Position numbers and translations under genes: made by a program. A stretch of DNA of 43,602 nt from Paenibacillus camerounensis (GTDB taxonomy: Bacteria; Bacillota; Bacilli; Paenibacillales; Paenibacillaceae): contig NZ_CCDG010000027.1 in the NCBI RefSeq assembly GCF_000723885.1, forward strand, positions 1 to 43,602, in the 5' to 3' direction. A model generated the notes under the pieces. The model was not told the DNA's origin. It searched no databases and saw only the letters and a list, made by a program, of their open reading frames with translations. Numbering within the stretch: the first letter of the stretch is position 1; each line of letters starts with the position of its first letter. Positions 39,043 to 43,602 of the stretch are shown one piece after another.

Positions 39043-40932
39043 ATGAAGCTGGCATCACCAAAAAGAGTGGCCGTCCTGTTCATGCTTCTGCTCTTGACCA
39101 TTCTGGTGATTGCAGGATTTGCTGCCGGGCGGAGCAGCGGGCAGGATAGGGTTCTGCTTAACTGGGAACAAAAATGGGCATATCCGGGAGAGGAAACAGC
39201 CGCTGCTGCCCCGGAAGAGGAATGGCTGAAGTTATCAGCAGATTCAGACAGGCCGCTGCCGCCCGCCGGTGCGGATGCAGTCTGGCTGCGTTTTGACATA
39301 CCGGAGACTGAGGAGTATACAGCGCTGCTTATTGATAAAGTATACGGAACCACCCTGAAAGCCTATCGTAATAACGGGCTTATCTATGATTCCAGACAGA
39401 CAGTTAATTTTAACGGCAGCAAGGTGCTTATTCCTATCTCAGACACTCAGGGCGACGGGCCGCTGTATCTGTGGAGTACCGGCGGAGACAGAGGATTCGG
39501 GGTAGGCGGACAGATCAGATTAGGTCATTATGACGGACTGATGAATCTCTATATCCAGCAGGATTTAGTGGATGTGATCCTGGGGACTTCGCTGATGTTT
39601 ATGGCGGTTGTCCTGCTGGCCTGTTTGTTTTTTGTGAAGATAAAGATGTTCTCCGGCGGGTACTGGCTGGTGGTTGTAATCTTTGCATTCGGGGTTCTGT
39701 TTATCACATACTCCCCTTTTCTTGCACTTATTATGGGCAGCCGGGAGCATCTGACCGAATCTGTCTTTGACGTGGCTTTATTTATGCTGCTGCCTGCCTT
39801 TACCTTATATTTTGAACAGATTTTTGGACCGGGAAGAGGAGGGCACCTGGTCCGCTTCCGTAATATACAGCTCGGTTTTTCAGTTTTCTGCCTGCTGTTC
39901 CTCTTGCTGAACACGCTGCTGTCATACCGGCTGGACAATCTGTATACGTTTTTGACGGTCAATGTCACAGGGATACTGATGATCATACAGCTGCTCTATC
40001 TGCTGGGGCTGGCGGTTGTCTATGCCTACAGAGGGAATAAGGATGCTGTGATTTTTTCAAGCGGCTTCGCGCTGTTTGCGGTCATTTCGCTCAGCGAGCT
40101 GGTGCTGTATTTCTCGTCCAGCAGCCCGTTTCATCTCTATTGGTGGAAATGGGGCGTGGTTGGATTCATTCTCTCGCTGATCGTCATTCTCGGCCGCGGC
40201 TTTACCAGAAATTATGAGCAGGCGCTGAGCTATTCGCGGGAACTGGAGCAGTTCAATAATGCCGCCCAGCGCTCCGAAAAAATGGAGATCATCAGTGAGC
40301 TCGCCGCTTCTGTAGCCCACGAAGTACGCAATCCGCTGCAGGTGACGCGCGGGTTCCTGCAGATTCTGGGTGAACGATCCGCCAGCAAAGAGAAGGAATA
40401 TCTGAATATGGCGATGCAGGAGCTGGACCGGGCCTCCGTGATCATTACTGACTTTCTTACCTTTGCCAAGCCTGGGATGGAAGAGGTTGACGTATTTGAG
40501 GTGTCCGGCGAGCTGCGGCATGTTGCAGGTATTCTGGTGCCGCTGGCTAATCTGCAGGGCGGAACCATTGAACTGCATCTGCAGGACGAGCTTTTTGTGC
40601 TGGGCAGTCCCGCCAAGTTCAAGCAGGCTTTTATTAATCTGATTAAGAACAGCGTGGAAGCGCTGCAGGAAGACGGTCTGATCAAAGTATCGGCCTGGAA
40701 GTCGGGCCAGCATATTATCATCAGTGTGGTGGATAACGGCGAAGGCATGAAGCTGAGCGAGCTGGCCAGGCTGGGGGAGCCCTTCTATTCGAATAAGACC
40801 AAGGGAACAGGCCTCGGCCTGATGGTCTCCTTCCGGATCATCGAAGCAATGAACGGGGCGATCCATTTCTATAGTAAAAAGGGCCAGGGGACCGAGGTTG
40901 TGGTAAAATTACCAGCTGATCACAATAAATAG
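39043..40932 (+). CDS. Multi-transmembrane sensor histidine kinase
   Basis: A 629-residue membrane kinase. An N-terminal anchor is followed by an extracytoplasmic beta-rich domain (about 35-175), then a block of about seven membrane segments (about 180-385), the layout of 7TM-sensor (7TMR-DISM-like) kinases. The cytoplasmic HisKA domain has the phosphoacceptor His426 in SVAHEVRNPLQVTRGFLQIL. The ATPase domain has FKQAFINLIKNSVEAL (N box), VVDNGEGM (G1) and KGTGLGLMVSFRII (G2). The catalytic part resembles sporulation kinases of the KinB/KinC kind that feed Spo0F. No response regulator is adjacent. It starts after TTGAGGAG. A paralogue follows directly. Confidence 0.93.
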   Translation: MKLASPKRVAVLFMLLLLTILVIAGFAAGRSSGQDRVLLNWEQKWAYPGEETAAAAPEEEWLKLSADSDRPLPPAGADAVWLRFDIPETEEYTALLIDKVYGTTLKAYRNNGLIYDSRQTVNFNGSKVLIPISDTQGDGPLYLWSTGGDRGFGVGGQIRLGHYDGLMNLYIQQDLVDVILGTSLMFMAVVLLACLFFVKIKMFSGGYWLVVVIFAFGVLFITYSPFLALIMGSREHLTESVFDVALFMLLPAFTLYFEQIFGPGRGGHLVRFRNIQLGFSVFCLLFLLLNTLLSYRLDNLYTFLTVNVTGILMIIQLLYLLGLAVVYAYRGNKDAVIFSSGFALFAVISLSELVLYFSSSSPFHLYWWKWGVVGFILSLIVILGRGFTRNYEQALSYSRELEQFNNAAQRSEKMEIISELAASVAHEVRNPLQVTRGFLQILGERSASKEKEYLNMAMQELDRASVIITDFLTFAKPGMEEVDVFEVSGELRHVAGILVPLANLQGGTIELHLQDELFVLGSPAKFKQAFINLIKNSVEALQEDGLIKVSAWKSGQHIIISVVDNGEGMKLSELARLGEPFYSNKTKGTGLGLMVSFRIIEAMNGAIHFYSKKGQGTEVVVKLPADHNK

Positions 40933-41029
40933 AAATGAAATCCGTTTTTTTTGAAGGGATAAGGGCAGTGCTGGGCGAAATACTAGCTGTGATTCCTGCA
41001 ATACTACTACTTTCTTTTGGGGTGCTTGC

Positions 41030-42946
41030 ATGCGCTTGATTGGTAAAAGTGTACATATAACAGCGATGCTGCTGCTTCTTCTAATGACGTTCGGGTCGCT
41101 GTCAGCCTCCGGGGAAGGCCGTTATCCCGCAAATGAAATTACAGAGTGGCAGATGCAGTGGGGCAGCCGGACGGGGGATACAGGACTTGAGCTTCCGGTC
41201 GGGAGCCAGGTAGACTGGTTCAGCAGCGGAAAAGCCAAGCCGGCAGGCGATCTTCCGGACGGAATCTCTTCAGCCTGGACCCGGATTGAGCTGCCGGACT
41301 CACACTACGCGTCGCCTGCTGTTTACATCGAAAAGCTCTATGCTCTGCACATCAAAGTATTTGTGGAGGACCGGCTTGTTCTGGAGGCCGACCGCAGCTA
41401 TATCAAGGATAATTATTCCCTGCTCATACCGCTTACAGGCGAAGATAACGGTAAAACGATGTATATCTGGACTTCGACACTGCAGGAGCGGATCGGAGTC
41501 AAGGACATTATTGAAGTCGGCGAGCATAGTGAGCTGATCCGCAAATACGTTAAAAACGGACTGATCGACGTCATTCTCGGCGGCTCCTTTATTTTTGTGG
41601 CGCTGGTACTGTTCATGTGCGGTTTTTTTCTGGACAGGGAGCATTTTAACATCGCGGCTTCATTATCGGTCGTCATTGCGGCTACCGGGGTGCTGGCGAT
41701 TACCTATTCGCCCTTCATTTATACTTTTTACAGCTCTTACGGAGCGCTGAGTGTGATCTTTCTCGATCTGGGGCTGCTGTCTCTGCTGCCTGCGCTTACG
41801 TTTTTATTTGAGCGGATTTTCGGGAGCGGCCGTTTTTCCATCATCCGGCGGTTCCGCATTTTTCAGACAGCCTATTCCCTGTTCTGCATGATGTTCCTGA
41901 TTGTTAATACGCTGGCAGACAACCGTTTTGTGGAAGGATACTATTTTGTTTCGACAACTGTAATCGGCTTCATTATGATTGCCCAGTTTATTCTGCTGAT
42001 TGCCTGTGTAATTCTCTTTTCGCTCAAAAAAAATAAGGATGCGATTATCTTTGCCGTCGGCTTCGGTACCGCCGCCCTGACTGGTGTGGCGGAGCTGGTC
42101 TGGTATTATATCAAAAATGGTGATTATGATCTGTTCTACTGGAAATGGGCGCTCGTTGTATTCATTCTCTCGCTGATTGTTATTCTGGGCCGCAGGCTGG
42201 CTTTGAACCACCGGCAGGTAGTCCGGTATTCTCAGGAACTGGAGCTGTTTAACAACGAGCTGCAGCGTTCCGAGAAGATGGAGATTATCAGCGAACTTGC
42301 CGCATCAGTAGCTCATGAGGTGCGCAATCCGCTGCAGGTGACAAGAGGATTCCTTCAGCTTCTCAGTGAGAAAGCAAGCGGGAGTGAAGAGCAGTACTTA
42401 TCAATGGCGCTCAGTGAGCTGGACCGTGCGGCCAATATCATCACGGATTTCCTTACCTTTGCCAAGCCGGAATTCGAGCAGGTCTCGATCCTTAATGTCC
42501 GGGAGGAATTCAAGCACATCGAGAGTATTATGCTGCCGCTGTGCCATCTGAACGGGGGCAAAATGATTATGGAGGCCGGAGAAGGCCTGTGGGTAAAGGG
42601 CAACTCCTCCAAGTTCAAGCAGGCATTCATTAATATTATTAAGAACAGCATTGAATCACTGGGGGATGAGGGTACAATCCATATGATTGCTTATGGTGTC
42701 GGCGATTATGTGTATATTCACATTCAGGATGACGGGGAGGGGATGGACAGCGAGGTGCTGAACCGGCTCGGCGAGCCGTACTTCTCCAATAAAACGAAGG
42801 GGACGGGCCTTGGCCTGATGGTAACCTTCCGGATTATTGAAGCCATGGCGGGCGAGGTCCGCTTCGAAAGCCAAAAGGGAGCCGGAACCGAATCCGTCAC
42901 GACTTTGCCGCTGGCAAAGCCTCCGGAAGGTTCAGGCTCCCTGTGA
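41030..42946 (+). CDS. Multi-transmembrane sensor histidine kinase, paralogue of the preceding gene
   Basis: A 638-residue kinase collinear with its upstream neighbour over the full length. It has a signal-anchor, an extracytoplasmic domain (about 30-175), about seven membrane segments, then HisKA with His429 in SVAHEVRNPLQVTRGFLQLL. The ATPase domain has FKQAFINIIKNSIESL, IQDDGEGM and KGTGLGLMVTFRII. The catalytic domains are nearly the same and the sensor parts more divergent, so the pair arose by tandem duplication and may read different signals into the same phosphorelay. The ribosome binding site is modest (TTGGGGTG). No response regulator is visible nearby. Confidence 0.93.
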   Translation: MRLIGKSVHITAMLLLLLMTFGSLSASGEGRYPANEITEWQMQWGSRTGDTGLELPVGSQVDWFSSGKAKPAGDLPDGISSAWTRIELPDSHYASPAVYIEKLYALHIKVFVEDRLVLEADRSYIKDNYSLLIPLTGEDNGKTMYIWTSTLQERIGVKDIIEVGEHSELIRKYVKNGLIDVILGGSFIFVALVLFMCGFFLDREHFNIAASLSVVIAATGVLAITYSPFIYTFYSSYGALSVIFLDLGLLSLLPALTFLFERIFGSGRFSIIRRFRIFQTAYSLFCMMFLIVNTLADNRFVEGYYFVSTTVIGFIMIAQFILLIACVILFSLKKNKDAIIFAVGFGTAALTGVAELVWYYIKNGDYDLFYWKWALVVFILSLIVILGRRLALNHRQVVRYSQELELFNNELQRSEKMEIISELAASVAHEVRNPLQVTRGFLQLLSEKASGSEEQYLSMALSELDRAANIITDFLTFAKPEFEQVSILNVREEFKHIESIMLPLCHLNGGKMIMEAGEGLWVKGNSSKFKQAFINIIKNSIESLGDEGTIHMIAYGVGDYVYIHIQDDGEGMDSEVLNRLGEPYFSNKTKGTGLGLMVTFRIIEAMAGEVRFESQKGAGTESVTTLPLAKPPEGSGSL

Positions 42947-42967
42947 AGTCTGAAACGTGTTGTATGC

Positions 42968-43207
42968 TTACCAGGAACCGAGGAGGGTGACATCCGTCTT
43001 CATAACACCGGAGGACGGACTTGGCGGAATGACCAGGTAGAACTCATTAGAGCCTTCCTCTACCGTTTTGAGCGTAATATGGTCGGGCAGATCAATACCT
43101 AGTGCTTCCCTGATGGCTTCCTTCGGATTTACAAGCAGCTTCTGTTTGAAACCTGGATCCTCCCATGCCTTCTGAATCACTTGATTCTTAAGAATTGCCT
43201 CTGACAC
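42968..43207 (-). CDS. NHLP-type (nitrile-hydratase-leader) RiPP precursor peptide
   Basis: A 79-residue peptide. The leader matches the nitrile-hydratase-alpha-like family: ILKNQVIQKAWEDPGFKQKLLVNPKEAIREALGIDLPDHITLKTVEE followed by NEFYLVIPPSP. In known members this leader directs modification and export of a C-terminal core. Here the remaining segment is very short (SSGVMKTDVTLLGSW) and has no Cys, so lanthionine or thiazole formation from Cys is impossible; Ser, Thr, Trp and backbone chemistry remain. GTG 43207 is preferred because GAAGGGTG precedes it; GTG 43216 would add three residues but lies on top of the Shine-Dalgarno. No modification enzyme lies inside the window. Confidence 0.8.
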   Translation of the reverse strand: MSEAILKNQVIQKAWEDPGFKQKLLVNPKEAIREALGIDLPDHITLKTVEEGSNEFYLVIPPSPSSGVMKTDVTLLGSW

Positions 43208-43251
43208 AACAATCACCCTTCCCCGATATGATTAGATTACCCCGTAAGCAT

Positions 43252-43281
43252 ATCATAGCATTTTATTTGAATCTATGACTA
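43252..43281 (-). promoter_or_regulatory. Candidate promoter of the NHLP peptide gene
   Basis: On the minus strand TAGTCA (43276-43281) and TATGAT (43252-43257) are 18 bases apart, about 40 bases before the peptide start. The -35 is weak and overlaps the stop codon of the preceding gene. Confidence 0.35.
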
Positions 43282-43602
43282 TTTTTGGTTGTTAGCAGAA
43301 TTTTTCGAAGAATGGCCGGTTTTCATTTGCTTGGATAGCCAATACTGTAATCCTCCGCCCTGCAGCAGCTCTTTTTCCGCTTCGACCGCTGCCGCAAGCT
43401 GCCGGAGATTGTCCGCCAGCTTCTGATGAAAGGCGGTCAGCCCGGAAACACGGAAAGCGCCGGCGAGCAGCCGTTCGTGGTTGTCTGCGGCAGAAGCGGC
43501 ATACGAGATAAGACCGCCGGCTGTATAAATGAAATGGTTGACCTCAACAGGGGTCAGGCGGGCTTCGGGATTGTCAGGGTACAGCTGTCTGCCGGCCAGA
43601 GC
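43279..43602 (-). CDS. Unrecognised gene, C-terminal 107 residues only
   Basis: The minus-strand frame is open from the window edge to a TAG at 43279-43281, giving 107 residues without an internal stop. The product is helical and amphipathic (LTPVEVNHFIYTAGGLISYAAS..., LTAFHQKLADNLRQLAAAVEAEKELLQGGG) with a polar Lys/Ser/Asn tail. Codon use resembles neighbouring genes, and a gap of 71 bases separates it from the NHLP peptide gene in the same direction. No family was recognised. A link with the peptide is possible by position only. Confidence 0.65.
   Translation of the reverse strand, partial: ALAGRQLYPDNPEARLTPVEVNHFIYTAGGLISYAASAADNHERLLAGAFRVSGLTAFHQKLADNLRQLAAAVEAEKELLQGGGLQYWLSKQMKTGHSSKNSANNQK

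Overview
The window looks like chromosomal DNA of a Paenibacillus-type Firmicute. The reasons are moderate-to-high GC coding DNA, strong AGGAGG-type ribosome binding sites, frequent GTG starts, three secreted proteins with copper-amine-oxidase-like 'stalk' domains, an aa3-600-type quinol oxidase and a Mn-dependent family II pyrophosphatase. Genus is an inference. No rRNA, tRNA, CRISPR array, prophage or insertion sequence was recognised.

Layout. 1-3922: an ECF-type vitamin or metal uptake operon (secreted DUF4430-like protein cut by the window edge, EcfT, fused EcfA-EcfA, S component). 3986-5763: a chemoreceptor with a SigD-like promoter. 5866-7413 (-): a secreted stalk/beta-helix protein. 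7657-11574 (-): qoxABCD terminal quinol oxidase, followed by a 0.5-kb regulatory region rich in dyads. 12081-13214: secreted polysaccharide deacetylase. 13350-13537: four noncoding repeats. 13672-17006: a YtrA-type GntR regulator/ABC transporter operon with an operator-like dyad over its own promoter. 17125-23413: a small ORF plus intrinsic terminator, then a five-gene nucleic-acid-repair operon (RlaP, Hen1, Pnkp, KptA/Tpt1, Mug). 23503-28176: TagO/WecA-like glycosyltransferase, HAD nucleotidase, stalk protein, VOC ring-cleaving dioxygenase, AAC(3)-like acetyltransferase. 28234-30559: a second RNA-repair unit, rtcB, behind an unusually long structured leader with two small ORFs. 30683-37910: ppaC, Rrf2 regulator plus nitroreductase, pirin, a small orphan protein, leucine dehydrogenase, lipoprotein cyclophilin, MFS exporter. 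37991-38800 (-): two small acidic proteins. 39043-42946: two tandem paralogous multi-TM histidine kinases without a response regulator. 42968-43207 (-): a nitrile-hydratase-leader-type (NHLP) RiPP precursor, behind an unrecognised gene cut by the window edge.

The most interesting content is the concentration of RNA end-healing and sealing enzymes. Pnkp/Hen1/RlaP with an in-operon 2'-phosphotransferase lie about 5.7 kb from the independent ligase RtcB. Both units are preceded by small ORFs with strong Shine-Dalgarno sequences and by intrinsic-terminator-like hairpins very close to the first repair-gene start. This suggests, but does not prove, that both are controlled by transcription attenuation. 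The orphan NHLP peptide gene is the second highlight.
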